In this document: piece by piece, positions 1 to 11,071 of the stretch
Layout: every line of letters begins with the position of its first letter
Position numbering within the stretch: the stretch's first letter is position 1
From: Aralia elata
Lineage: Eukaryota > Streptophyta > Magnoliopsida > Apiales > Araliaceae
NCBI GenBank assembly: GCA_034770075.1
Contig: CM068385.1
Location: forward strand, 77,864,272-77,928,271
Direction: 5' to 3'
DNA: 64,000 bases
Made by a program: the position numbers and the translations under genes
The notes under the pieces: model-generated
What the model was told of the DNA's origin: nothing
The model's database searches: none
Seen by the model: only the letters and a program-made list of their open reading frames with translations

Positions 1-2066
1 GTTCCAACATGGCTACATTTATCATAAATTATCCGTTTCGTTCAAAAATTCTCTGAAATTTTATACGGTAGACTCATGTTACCATATACTCATCCCAGTT
101 AAATTTTCACAATTTTCTGGGTTGTATTCAGTGAGTTATACCAATTTACTTTTAAAATCGCATTTTCTTATAAAAGCCATAACTCCCTCTCCAGGACATC
201 GAAAAATTCTCATCTTTGGACAGCATCTAGTTAACTTGATATACTATCATATCACAAAAGACCAGAATTTTTAGAGTAATTAAAGTGACCGAAACAATCT
301 TTATAAAAACTGGACAGTAGGCTCACTGGATTTTCCAGTTTTTTTCGCAGCAGGAACTGTTTTACTAAAAATAACACCACGGTTGATCCGTCTAATCTTT
401 TTTGAGTGATTCCACTTGGGTTCATCAGATAACTCATAGATCTAACACCTCTCTTTGACGGATCGCGAAAAGAAGTTATAGATTTCAAATGATAAAAATC
501 TAAAGTGGACTGAAATTTAGTGCTTTTAGGCTTAAAAACTGTTTTGTTCTTCTTTCATTTTATTTCTTTCCTTGAATTCTTTTGTTGGATTCTTGCTAAT
601 ACATGGCTAAACCATCACATATCAACTTAAACATGTCCTCCTTACATAAATTTCTATAAAAATTAACATCTAAATCAAAAACTTAATTAAAATTTAGGAA
701 TTACCTTTTCATTTTCTTCATTTCTTCCTCTTCTTCCTTCTTCCTCTCTTCTTCTCTTTCTTTTTTTCTGAATATTAGGGGAGGAGTACGGGTGTATGAG
801 AGAAAGGAGAGAGCTGATCATTACTCTTATTAGGCAAAGCCATTAATTCAACCTCACATGCCCCATCTCTTTTCCTTAGCCAATTGCAAGCAAGTTAGGT
901 GAGAAAATTGGGAGATGTCTTGGAAGCATGTAGAAATATTAAGTTTAACACTTACACCATTCACAACTCCACTCGCCCCATTCCATGCACCTCCAATAGA
1001 CAAAGAAATTAATCCACCAATAGGAAAGAAGGTAGGTGAAGGAAATAAGAAAAATATTGGAATTATTAGTGGGTAAAGAAAACCTACTACCTCATGCTAC
1101 GGTTTGTTCCCTCCTTTGCCTAAAATAAGTTCCTCTTTCCTCCAAATTTTCAAGATTCAGCAGCCCATTTGGGCCCCATGCCATATTAATTTAATTCTTC
1201 CTCATTTATTAGTTACATTATTCATTTAATTGTCCACTTGACCATTTTGCGTTCTAAGAAGTAACTATTTTTTTTGAACTTATAGTCGATTCTTACTAAT
1301 TTCGGCGTTCCCAACGTCATGGACATGTCAATTTCATCAAATTCATCTCCGAAACTCAAATTCGAGTTTTCTACCACTATTCTTGTCTTATATGCAATTA
1401 TTCGCTTCCTTAGTTAGTAAACTAAAATAATTCGTTTAAACTAACTATTAAATTACATCTCGTCACTTTAATTATTAATAAATATGTAATACACATATAT
1501 CCATTCACTCATCTCATTTACCCAAGTAATATCTATAAAAACTTTATTTTAAATAATTATACGCTTTGTTAGTTCAAACTAATTAAATTAATTAACTTTG
1601 ACCAACTATTAATCCACATTAAATATCATACCATTATTCATATTACATATAATTATTGTAATATAAATAAAATTATCATCATTAACTAAATAAATTTCTT
1701 TATTCAATTAATTAAAACAAATATTTTAACCCACTAATTTTCGAAGTGAATTAATTAACTCGTATACGAAATTTACTTCATAATAATTCTATCACCGTCC
1801 AAGGCTAAATATTCAAATTATATTATTTCATAATATAATTTAATTTAATCTCAATTAATTAATATTAATTAATTAATTAATTTTACCCAATATATGTGTA
1901 TATATTTCACATCTATATATACACATTTAACCTATTACACAAAATCACATACTTCACATTATATGAAACACATATATACATATATGTTCAAATCTACTTT
2001 ATCTCTTAATAAGAATTTTATTTATTAAATTTTTATTTTAAATTTATGAAATATCTAGGATATTAC
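1..2066 (-). repeat. 3' LTR of LARD-like element, truncated by window edge
   Basis: This matches 6105-8168 of the other LTR at roughly 99% by eye. On the minus strand it starts at 2066 directly after a purine tract. About 1.57 kb of this LTR lies left of the window. Most differences from the other copy are single-base length changes in homopolymers. Confidence 0.8.
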
Positions 2067-2102
2067 ATTCACCCATTCTTCTAAGAATTTCGTCCTCGAA
2101 AT
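2067..2102 (-). other. Polypurine tract of LARD-like element
   Basis: Immediately before the 3' LTR the minus strand reads AGAAGAATGGGTGAA, a purine-rich plus-strand primer. Nearly the same block (CCTTCTTCTAAGAATTTCG and its flanks) recurs at about 2221-2262. Confidence 0.65.
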
Positions 2103-4514
2103 TAAGGCATAGTCATCTCTATTCATTCTACTCTTCTATTTTTAAATCTAGGTTTTATTCTTTAAACCTTTATTTAATTATTTGAGATCTTATTTACAAG
2201 TCTCATAAATTTTCGGGTTATCACATTCACCCCTTCTTCTAAGAATTTCGTCCTCGAAATTATAGCAGATTAATTCTGCTCATTCCCTTTATCAAAACTA
2301 GGTTTTTATAGTAACCTTTATTCTTTTCTTCTCTAAAAGCTAGTCTTTTAATCATCGCATTCCACGACAACTTCTCTCTAAGAAGTTCACATTTCTAAAC
2401 TTTCACTTTCCAACACCATGGAATATATTTCAGGAGTCTTCACAATTGTACAATAACTGTGAAGCAGCATCAATAATGTGAAAAGTTAATTCAAAAAAAC
2501 TTTTCATATCAGTCTGAGGGGTCATAAAGACCGTGAACTTGTCCTGAGTTCTCAAGTATTTCTACCAGTTTCCGCGGACAAAATTTGTACGCCAGGTGAT
2601 CAGCCTGTCATACTATTGCGTTGTGCACAGCGACTTTCCGGGGTTGAACCACGTTAACCAACCCTTACTACTTTTCCTGGATTGAACCACGTTAACCAAT
2701 CCGAGAAATCCCCTTTTTAGGGTTGTTCACCTCAGACTTAACATAAGATTCCGCACCAACACAATTTGGTTTGGCATAAATTCTCAAAGAATATTTGAAT
2801 TTTATAAACATTTGTCTAGCTGAATCAAATAGCTCAGACGTATACCAATAATTCGAACATCAATCGAAACATTTGTCTAGCCACTTTAGTTGGCATTGAC
2901 TTATCTTTAACTGGTTTAAAAAAAATTCTGAAAATCATTTTATGACGTCATAATACTGCACTGTTGCAATCAGTGTGTTAGAATTCCGTCATTTCGTGAT
3001 TTTGTCATACTACATCATACCATAGTGGGTTGACGATACTATGATCACATCCAACACTAGGTTACTCTGCATTGATGACTCCATCATCTGTCATTCTACA
3101 CCAGGCTTAATGATGCATTGATGACTGTTCAAAATACATTTTGATATTTTTTTAAATTATCTTTGTCTTAGCCGAAACAAATAGCATAGACATATGAATC
3201 ATAGGACCTTTTCAAAACTTATTGGTTCAAAAATTGATCCAACATATTTTTCGAAAACACAAAAGTACAAATATCAGCACGATGTCAATAAATTCGAAAC
3301 TAGCATAGCTAGAGGATTTGGAATACCTATGCTTCCTCCATCAACTCTAATTTCTCTAATAATCCATTGTTTAACAATTTTATCTATTTCTATCATCCTT
3401 AAAGCTTACTATACTAAAAATCCTCACTTCTTCATGCACAACTTTTCTATACCCTAGTATAGTTCATCAAACATACCACACATTATGAGTTCAGGAACTT
3501 ACCACAATCATATGAGTTTAAGAACTTATCCTAGTCAGACCAAAGACGTCCATTCGCTGAGGGGTTCAAAAACGTACCATATGATTATGAGTCACGAACT
3601 TACCATAAGTATGAGTTTTAAGAACTCGCTCCTAATCTTACATCCTCTACCTATCCGTTATACAAATGAGAAAAGAATCACCTTCTCAGCATACATATAG
3701 CGAACAACGCGACACTAGGTTCCAATGATTATCAATATAGGAAGCTAAGTGGTTGTCGAACCAAACACAATCCCCTGCCCATACAAAGAATTGGTCAACT
3801 CGGCCACTAATCAATATAGGAAGCTAAGCGGTTGTTAAACCAAGGACAAATCTCTTGCCCATACAAGAAATTGTTCAACTCAACCACTATATCGATATAG
3901 GAAGCTAAGTGGTTCTCAAACCAAGCACAAATTCCCCGCCCATACAAGGAATCATACAACTCAGCCACTAACATGAGTCCTCAATTTAAAACCCACATAA
4001 TCCTAATCTTATCTTTCTCCTTGCTTAACATAAACTTTTAATTCGTATCCCATCATTTATAACTCCTTCTGAGTTTTATCTTCGTACTATCCTCTAGTAC
4101 CTTTTTCGTACAACAATTCTGCTATAAAGTTTTCAATCATTCGATTGATCATCTATCATTCCATATCTTAATCAGATCACGTTGTAATCTTTCTTATAAT
4201 CGTATTATATTACGATTCTTTTCTATCTCATGATCGTTTTGTTTTGTGATCTACTTATCTTTTACTTTAATCATATATTATGATTTTATTTAAGCTTTTC
4301 ATTTTTTTTTACTTATTGGAGTCAGGTAACTCCAGATTCTTATCTTTATAACTCTTTAAGATTCTTCTTTGAATCTTCTTGAATTATCTTCTTCTTTACT
4401 TAATGATGAATTTTCTAAATTCATCTTTTATCACTAAAACTCTATCCGAGTTTAGTTCTCATCATCATTTCTACGATTATAGCCTAAGGTACTCCTACCT
4501 AAGGTTTATAACCT
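2103..4514. other. Non-coding interior of LARD-like element
   Basis: No ORF longer than about 90 codons and no gag or pol motif was seen. It holds a second copy of the polypurine block (about 2221-2262), a duplicated GTTGAACCACGTTAACCAA-type motif (about 2642-2702) and a triple tandem repeat (3731-3969). Short ORFs at 3194-3457 and 3485-3700 have no recognisable domain and are probably chance. Confidence 0.6.
3731..3969. repeat. Three tandem copies of an about 80-bp unit
   Basis: ATCAATATAGGAAGCTAAG begins at 3731 and 3810, with a variant (ATCGATATAGG) at 3891. Each copy continues with ACCAA.CACAA, GCCCATACAA and ending CAACTC.GCCACTA, so the spacing is 79-81 bp. The copies differ by several substitutions, so the array is not newly formed. 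Confidence 0.85.
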
Positions 4515-4532
4515 ATCAGCTCTGATACCAAC
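4515..4532 (-). other. Primer binding site, initiator tRNA-Met type
   Basis: The minus strand here reads TTGGTATCAGAGC, two bases inside the LTR end. TGGTATCAGAGC is the common plant retrotransposon primer site complementary to the 3' end of initiator tRNA-Met. It fixes the orientation of the element and the LTR boundary. Confidence 0.8.
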
Positions 4533-4533
4533 C

Positions 4534-7500
4534 TGTCACGCCCCCAAATCCGTGTCCCTTAAACCTCGAACTTGGTGCGTCACGATACATCATCTTCGTA
4601 TACATGTTCTATAACTAATGCGGAAAATATAAACATACATTGTTTATTTCAGAGTATTCTACAACATTTCCCAAGGTCTACAACCTTTAACTTAATACAT
4701 ACCTTAATAACTCAAAAGATTTACATAATCACTTTCATAAAATATCATAATAGTTAACGCATATTAAGTTACTCTTGAACTTTCCCTCTTGTCTTTGTCT
4801 TTCCTCGAACATTCGCCTTAATCTGAAATTTGTTATCATGATATAGCAAGGGTGAGCAACTATTTTGCTCAGCAAGTTTAAATACAAGAAAGATATATCA
4901 TGATTGAAAAGGATAAGCTTTCGAATTTTCAACAATATATAATAATTTTGAAAGAACGATAATCAAATTTCAATAAACGAATAACTGAATCAATAACGCT
5001 GAGTGGCCAACAATGACCATGAACAAATTTGGTAATCAAGGTGATCAGCCTTTTATACCACGTGAACATATTCAACTTGCACTAAGTGCGATTAACAATA
5101 AATTTCACTGAGGTGGAATAATTAACAATAATTAAACCACTAACATGCTTGAAAATATTAATTCAAGTTTGAGTTAGGAAACTTGAAATAACGTAAGAAG
5201 TTTAGGGTTAAGAACTTGCCTTGTCCGTTGATTACTGCTACGCAATCTAATTTAATCTCTTATGAAAGACCTATCATTTATAAGATTGATCTTTCAATCA
5301 GCATATCATATCATACCGCATAATACTACTACTTTTATAAATAAATCATCTAACATTTAGCCACATAATCAAATGTTAGATAACACCTTAAACCATCAAT
5401 ATTATTCTCGTCCTTTGATAATATTCCAATCACTTAATCAACATCTTAAAACTCTCGTCTAATATTATTAATCATTTAATAATATTTTAATAATATCTTA
5501 GGCACTTAGAAATATTATTAATCATTTAATAATATTCTAATCACACTTTAATATTATTAATCATTAATCATTTAATAATATTTTAATTCACTTTCAAATA
5601 TTATTAACCCTTTAATAATATTTTGATCACTTAATATCATTTATTAATGTCTTAATCATTACAAATATTATTAACCACTTAATAATATTTTAATCATCTA
5701 ATAATAATTCAAACTAATATTATTAATTATTTAATAATATTTTAATCATTTATTAGATTCATGAACAATTTAATTTAATTGTTTATCCTTACTATTTAAT
5801 TTAGTTAACATACATATTTGGTCATACACATAATATTTTATTAAAAATGACCAAATTACCCATATAAAATCTTAACATATCATATTAAAGGTCATTAAGC
5901 AATAAAATAACATTCACACATTTTTCAACTTAACATAACTTAATTTTCTCATTTATTCTTAACTTAATCATAGGTATGAAAAATACTAAAACAACTTATT
6001 ATTTTTTTATCTTTTGAGAAATATCAGTATATGATAGTTTAGTTCTATAATAATTTTCCTGTAATTTTGCAATTTCGTTTCCTATTTTTAAATAGGCTAA
6101 AACAGTCCAACATGGCTACATTTATCATAAATTATCCGTTCGTTCAAAAATTCTGAAATTTATACGGTAGACTCATGTTACCATATACTCATCCCAGTTA
6201 AATTTTCACAATTTTCTGGGTTGTATTCAGTGAGTTATACCAATTTACTTTTAAAATCGCATTTTCTTATAAAAGCCATAACTCCCTCTCAGGACATCGA
6301 AAAATTCTCATCTTTGGACAGCATCTAGTTAACTTGATATACTATCATATCACAAAAGACCAGAATTTTTAGAGTAATTAAAGTGACCGAAACAATCTTT
6401 ATAAAAACTGGACAGTAGGCTCACTGGATTTTCCAGTTTTTTCGCAGCAGGAACTGTTTTACTAAAAATAACACCACGGTTGATCCGTCTAATCTTTTTG
6501 AGTGATTCCACTTGGGTTCATCAGATAACTCATAGATCTAACACCTCTCTTTGACGGATCGCGAAAAGAAGTTATAGATTTCAAATGATAAAAAATCTAA
6601 AGTGGACTGAAATTTAGTGCTTTTAGGCTTAAAAAAAAACTGTTTTGTTCTTCTTTCATTTTATTTCTTTCCTTGAATTCTTTTGTTGGATTCTTGCTAA
6701 TACATGGCTAAACCATCACATATCAACTTAAACATGTCCTCCTTACATAAATTCTATAAAAATTAACATCTAAATCAAAAACTTAATTAAAATTTAGGAA
6801 TTACCTTTTCATTTTCTTCATTTCTTCCTCTTCTTCCTTCTTCCTCTCTTCTTCTCTTTCTTTTTTTCTGAATATTAGGGGAGGAGTACGGGTGTATGAG
6901 AGAAAGGAGAGAGCTGATCATTACTCTTATTAGGCAAAGCCATTAATTCAACCTCACATGCCCCATCTCTTTTCCTTAGCCAATTGCAAGCACGTTCGGT
7001 GAGAAAAATTGGGAGATGTCTTGGAAGCATGTAGAAATATTAAGTTTAACACTTACACCATTCACAACTCCACTCGCCCCATTCCATGCACCTCCAATAG
7101 ACAAAGAAATTAATCCACCAATAGGAAAGAAGGTAGGTGAAGGAAATAAGAAAAATATTGGAATTATTAGTGGGTAAAGAAAACCTACTACCTCATGCTA
7201 CGGTTTGTTCCCTCCTTTGCCTAAAATAAGTTCCTCTTTCCTCCAAATTTTCAAGATTTCAGCAGCCCATTTGGGCCCCATGCCATATTAATTTAATTCT
7301 TCCTCATTTATTAGTTACATTATTCATTTAATTGTCCACTTGACCATTTTGCGTTCTAAGAAGTAACTATTTTTTTTGAACTTATAGTCGATTCTTACTA
7401 ATTTCGGCGTTCCCAACGTCATGGACATGTCAATTTCATCAAATTCATCTCCGAACTCAAATTCGAGTTTTCTACCACTATTCTTGTCTTATATGCAATT

Positions 7501-8168
7501 ATTCGCTTCCTTAGTTAGTAAACTAAAATAATTCGTTTAAACTAACTATTAAATTACATCTCGTCACTTTAATTATTAATAAATATGTAATACACATATA
7601 TCCATTCACTCATCTCATTTACCCAAGTAATATCTATAAAAACTTTATTTTAAATAATTATACGCTTTGTTAGTTCAAACTAATTAAATTAATTAAACTT
7701 TGACCAACTATTAATCCACATTAAATATCATACCATTATTCATATTACATATAATTATTGTAATATAAATAAAATTATCATCATTAACTAAATAAATTTC
7801 TTTATTCAATTAATTAAAACAAATATTTTAACCCACTAATTTTCGAAGTGAATTAATTAACTCGTATACGAAATTTACTTCATAATAATTCTATCACCGT
7901 CCAAGGCTAAATATTCAAATTATATTATTTCATAATATAATTTAATTTAATCTCAATTAATTAATATTAATTAATTAATTAATTTTACCCAATATATGTG
8001 TATATATTTCACATCTATATATACACATTTAACCTATTACACAAAATCACATACTTCACATTATATGAAACACATATATACATATATGTTCAAATCTACT
8101 TTATCTCTTAATAAGAATTTTATTTATTAAATTTTTATTTTAAATTTATGAAATATCTAGGATATTAC
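4534..8168 (-). repeat. 5' LTR of LARD-like element (3635 bp)
   Basis: Minus-strand boundaries are TGTAATATCC at 8168 and GTGACA at 4534, which fits the TG...CA rule. It abuts the primer binding site at the 4534 end and coding sequence of the patatin-like gene at the 8168 end. It contains an AT-rich hairpin array (5399-5741) and pyrimidine tracts (about 6820-6865). Sequence 6105-8168 matches 1-2066. Confidence 0.8.
5399..5741. repeat. Array of AT-rich inverted-repeat units in LTR
   Basis: Units of the form AATATTATTA, a loop of 4-8 bases, then TAATAATATT occur around 5461, 5511, 5550, 5597, 5663 and 5714, with a degenerate one near 5399. Each unit can fold into a hairpin with a stem of about 10 bp. 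Loop sequences vary while stems are kept. Confidence 0.8.
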
Positions 8169-8236
8169 AGTGACACCCATCATACTTGGGTCCTGAAAAT
8201 ATCTTCAGTATTTTCCTCACCAAACCAAACATGCCC

Positions 8237-9240
8237 CTGCAACATAAACCAAATCCTTGTTTATTAGCTCAATTACATGATTTATTAGTCATCCAAAATA
8301 AAATACTCCACCAAGTCTCAAATTATAAGATAAAGTCAATTTAAAATATTTTCAGGTTTAAAATTGATATAATTTTTTTTAATTTTAATAAATACAATAA
8401 TAAATATTGTAAACTATATAAATCACCGATAAGCAGGTAGCGGAACTAGAAGCACATTTGTGGTCCTTGGCCCCTTAACTTACTTCCACAAAACCTTAAC
8501 TATCTTTTTAATGATTTACTTGGACAATTTTTTAGAGTACTTCGCCCTTGTTTACTCCGGAATCAATGTGGACCATCATTCTCATATTGAAACTTAGCCC
8601 TGTATAAGAGTGTTGGATCTAACTACTGCGAGCGTTATCTGTAAATTTGATCATTCGACTCTATGTGGCGTTTGATTTAAACTTGACTTATTTGGGTCTA
8701 ACTTGAGTAAGTCCAACTCGTATAACATCTAATGAATTAACTTACTCTACTTTTTCTTATGATAAAAAATTAAACGAGTTGGACTAGGCTCAATTATCTT
8801 AATTCCAACTCGAGCTCGGGCTTGAGCACTACTTGTTTACTCCATGGGTTAAATTTGCATACTAAATTTTAAACTCGTTTAAAATCTGACTCGACTCAAT
8901 CGTTTAACTCTTAAATGAGTTTGACCTCAAGAAGTCGATGCTTAATTAGACCTCTTTAAACTCATTCATTTTAACCAATCCTTATTATAGAGTGAATCAT
9001 AACAACAATGGGTAAATTAACATAATTACTGACAGGCATAAGATGAGTAAGAGGTGTAACCATCAATTCCGGTCGTTCCAAGCCCTCTTCTCCAAAATTA
9101 GATATTTTTTTTTGTATACTTTTTCATATTTAGTGATATAAATTTCATAACATGTCATTTACTTATCTTATAGGTTAGATTGAATATGATTAATTATGCT
9201 ATCAGGGCCTTTTTTCCAACAAACATTAAAGATATGTTAT
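8237..9240. other. Intron 2 of patatin-like gene, unique part
   Basis: AT-rich sequence with no ORF or recognised repeat. It lies between the exon 3 acceptor (CAG ending at 8237 on the minus strand) and the microsatellite/MITE cluster. The whole intron (8237-10126) is about 1.9 kb, long for this gene family, largely because of the two MITEs. Confidence 0.6.
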
Positions 9241-9271
9241 ATATATTTATATATATATATATATATATATA
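9241..9271. repeat. (TA)n microsatellite left of foldback element
   Basis: A run of TA dinucleotides in intron 2 of the patatin-like gene. With the run at 9530-9595 it flanks a foldback element. Confidence 0.9.
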
Positions 9272-9520
9272 TCTTCAACATACCTCTTATTTGACATACC
9301 AAACATATACCCTTTTTAGCGACGGACCGGACGACGGTTTGGTCCGTCGCCATAGATTCGGTCCGTCGCTATATGTTTGTCCGTCGCTATATGTTGTCCG
9401 TTGCTAAAACCTATAGCGACGGACCGAACCTTTATATGGCGACGGACCAAACCGTCGCCCGGTCCGTGGCTAAAAAGGATATATGTTTGGTATGTCAAAT
9501 AAGAGGTATGTTGGAGATCC
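9271..9520. mobile_element. Foldback MITE with GCGACGGACC core
   Basis: The element is about 250 bp. Its left end (CAACATACCTCTTATTTGAC, then CATACCAAACATATA) is the inverse of its right end. Inside each arm are repeated GCGACGGACC/GGTCCGTCGC motifs, so nearly the whole element folds on itself. It lies inside a (TA)n tract in intron 2 of the patatin-like gene. A shorter relative is at 13623-13823. GCGACGG motifs are common inside CACTA-derived elements, but no CACTA terminus is present here, so the superfamily is unresolved. Confidence 0.75.
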
Positions 9521-9522
9521 TT

Positions 9523-9529
<7 letters not shown>

Positions 9530-9595
<66 letters not shown>
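9530..9595. repeat. (TA)n microsatellite between two foldback elements
   Basis: About 60 bp of TA repeats separating the elements at 9271-9520 and 9602-9915. Confidence 0.95.
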
Positions 9596-9598
<3 letters not shown>

Positions 9599-9601
9599 TC
9601 C

Positions 9602-9913
9602 GGATCCAGTCCGGGATCCCGGACTTTGCTAAAATACGGACTTTTTTTTTTTTTTTTTTTCTTTTTTTTTTTTAAAACAGCTAAAAAAAATAAATAAATA
9701 ATTATGGAACTGAAATTTTTACATAATACAATGTTTTGGGCGTGATTTGGATACATATAACAAAACATGTATGTACAGTTCCAAAACATTGTATTATGTA
9801 AAAATTTCAGTTCCATAATTATTTATTTATTTATTTTTAGTTGTTTTAAAAAAAAAGCAAAAAAAAAAAAAAAAGGTCCGGATTTTGTTAAAATCCGGGA
9901 TCCCGGACTGGAT

Positions 9914-9915
<2 letters not shown>
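9602..9915. mobile_element. Foldback MITE with GGATCCAGTCCGGGATCC termini
   Basis: The termini GGATCCAGTCCGGGATCC at 9602 and its complement ending at 9915 enclose homopolymer T and A tracts. Inside them is a near-perfect inner inverted repeat (about 9680-9740 against 9779-9840) around a loop of about 38 bp. The total is about 314 bp. It has no coding capacity. It lies between (TA)n on the left and (CT)n(TA)n on the right. A transcript through intron 2 would form a stem of more than 60 bp, a plausible small-RNA source. Confidence 0.75.

Positions 9916-9998
<83 letters not shown>
9916..9998. repeat. (CT)n(TA)n compound microsatellite
   Basis: About 36 bp of CT followed by about 46 bp of TA. 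The Ser-Leu and Tyr-Ile ORFs reported across it are low-complexity artefacts. Confidence 0.95.
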
Positions 9999-9999
<1 letters not shown>

Positions 10000-10742
10000 A
10001 CTTTTCATTTTTTTGGAAGTATTTATCTAATTCCGGAACAAACTGAGTACTTCATTCATGCCGTAATTATATTCATAAATTTATGGGAAGTAAATACAAG
10101 AAAGTATGCAAAGAATTAGAGATTACTTGTCCTGAGGAAATATTTTTGGACACTGCTCGAGATAAAAAGGCTTAATATCTTTGGCCGCGAAAAGTGGACG
10201 CTTTTTTTCATCCGGAACAGTTAGCATGGCAGTCACAAGACCGCCGGTACTGGTGCCCCCAATTATATCAAAATAATCCGCAAGTCTTGCATCTTCACCA
10301 TCTAACTCCTATATATGTACACATAATCATTCAAATTTGATTCCAAAAAAATTAGTAATTAGAAAATGAGAGCTTTTGAAATATATATATTTAACTTGTT
10401 ATATAACAAGTAATTCTATTAATGTGATCATGCATAATCCATATCTGTTGGATTTGACACGTTTGTATGATCTTGAGTTTTAATAAAATAGCCGGTCATA
10501 AAAAGAAAAAGAAGAATTTGTTATATATAATATACCTGAAGTTGAGATTCAAGAAAATCAAGCATTGTGGCAGGAATGAGACCTCTAATACCACCTCCAT
10601 CAATACTTAGAACAGTAATTAGGTTCCCATAAGTTGGGGGCTGGATTTGGAGAAGAGAAGATTTTCTTTCCATTTGAATGAATTTAAGGGGTGTATAACA
10701 AACTTAATCGGGAAAATATTAGTAACTTTTTATCTGGAATAA

Positions 10743-10765
10743 AAGAGAGAGAGAGAGAGCGAGAG

Positions 10766-10807
<42 letters not shown>
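10743..10807. repeat. (GA)n(TA)n microsatellite in patatin-like promoter
   Basis: GA repeats followed by TA repeats, about 70-135 bases upstream of the ATG and downstream of the TATA-like box. This would fall in the 5' untranslated region. Confidence 0.9.
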
Positions 10808-10810
<3 letters not shown>

Positions 10811-10828
10811 ATGCTCAATACTCAATCA

Positions 10829-10837
10829 ATTTATAGC
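10829..10837 (-). promoter_or_regulatory. TATA box of patatin-like gene
   Basis: The minus strand reads GCTATAAAT, 156 bases upstream of the ATG. The same nonamer lies 107 bases upstream of the second patatin-like exon (21230-21238), which supports a real promoter element over chance AT richness. Confidence 0.55.
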
Positions 10838-11071
10838 CTTTTCATTTGCTACGTATATAATAGTGTTTGTTTGTGGCTGATGAAAAGTCCACGAATCTTG
10901 CTACTACTACTACTGTTTATGACCGCTGGAAAGACCAGGAAAACTCCCAAACTGGTTGAATTGTCCTTAGAAATGTAATCACGTTTCCTCTTTACAAAAA
11001 TTAGATTGCTTGTGCTATTTGAAGGAGTCTTGAAAACTAAGTACGACTGTTAACAGTCATATTTAGTTCTA

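Larger units (their letters stand above)
1..8168 (-). mobile_element. LARD-like non-coding LTR retrotransposon (left end beyond window)
   Basis: Positions 1-2066 are repeated almost perfectly at 6105-8168. Read on the minus strand, both copies start TGTAATATCC. The complete 5' LTR runs from 8168 down to 4534 and ends GTGACA, so it is about 3.6 kb long. It is followed by an initiator-Met-type primer binding site. The interior (2067-4533) has no ORF for gag or pol, and a purine tract precedes the second LTR at 2066. Long LTRs, a non-coding interior and a tRNA-Met primer site are the known hallmarks of large retrotransposon derivatives (LARDs), which must be moved by proteins from another element. 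The LTR ends resemble those of chromovirus-type Ty3 elements. The element is inserted in the patatin-like gene to its right. The second target-site copy lies outside the window. Confidence 0.82.
8169..10673 (-). pseudogene. Patatin-like phospholipase (acyl hydrolase), disrupted by LTR element
   Basis: Three minus-strand exons are visible. Exon 1 is 10536-10673 (46 codons, ATG at 10673), exon 2 is 10127-10308 and exon 3 is 8236 down to 8169. Introns have GT-AG ends and the phases agree (exon 2 ends in phase 2). Exon 1 encodes SIDGGGIRG, the oxyanion-hole motif. Exon 2 encodes IIGGTSTGG, the GxSxG nucleophile elbow with the catalytic Ser. Exon 3 encodes the family-typical GPKYDG. Patatin-like proteins hydrolyse membrane and storage lipids through a Ser-Asp dyad. 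The coding sequence stops at GPKYDG-CH, where the LTR element is inserted. The Asp of the dyad and the C-terminus would lie beyond the insertion, outside the window. No stop or frameshift was seen in the exons shown, so the gene was probably intact before the insertion. Confidence 0.9.

Noticed and set aside
3731..3969. CRISPR-like array
   Set aside because: The copies are adjacent tandem repeats without unique spacers, in a plant retrotransposon.
9316..10030. Long Tyr-Ile, Ser-Leu and Lys-rich ORFs on both strands
   Set aside because: They are translations of TA, CT and A/T homopolymer tracts and foldback arms, not genes.
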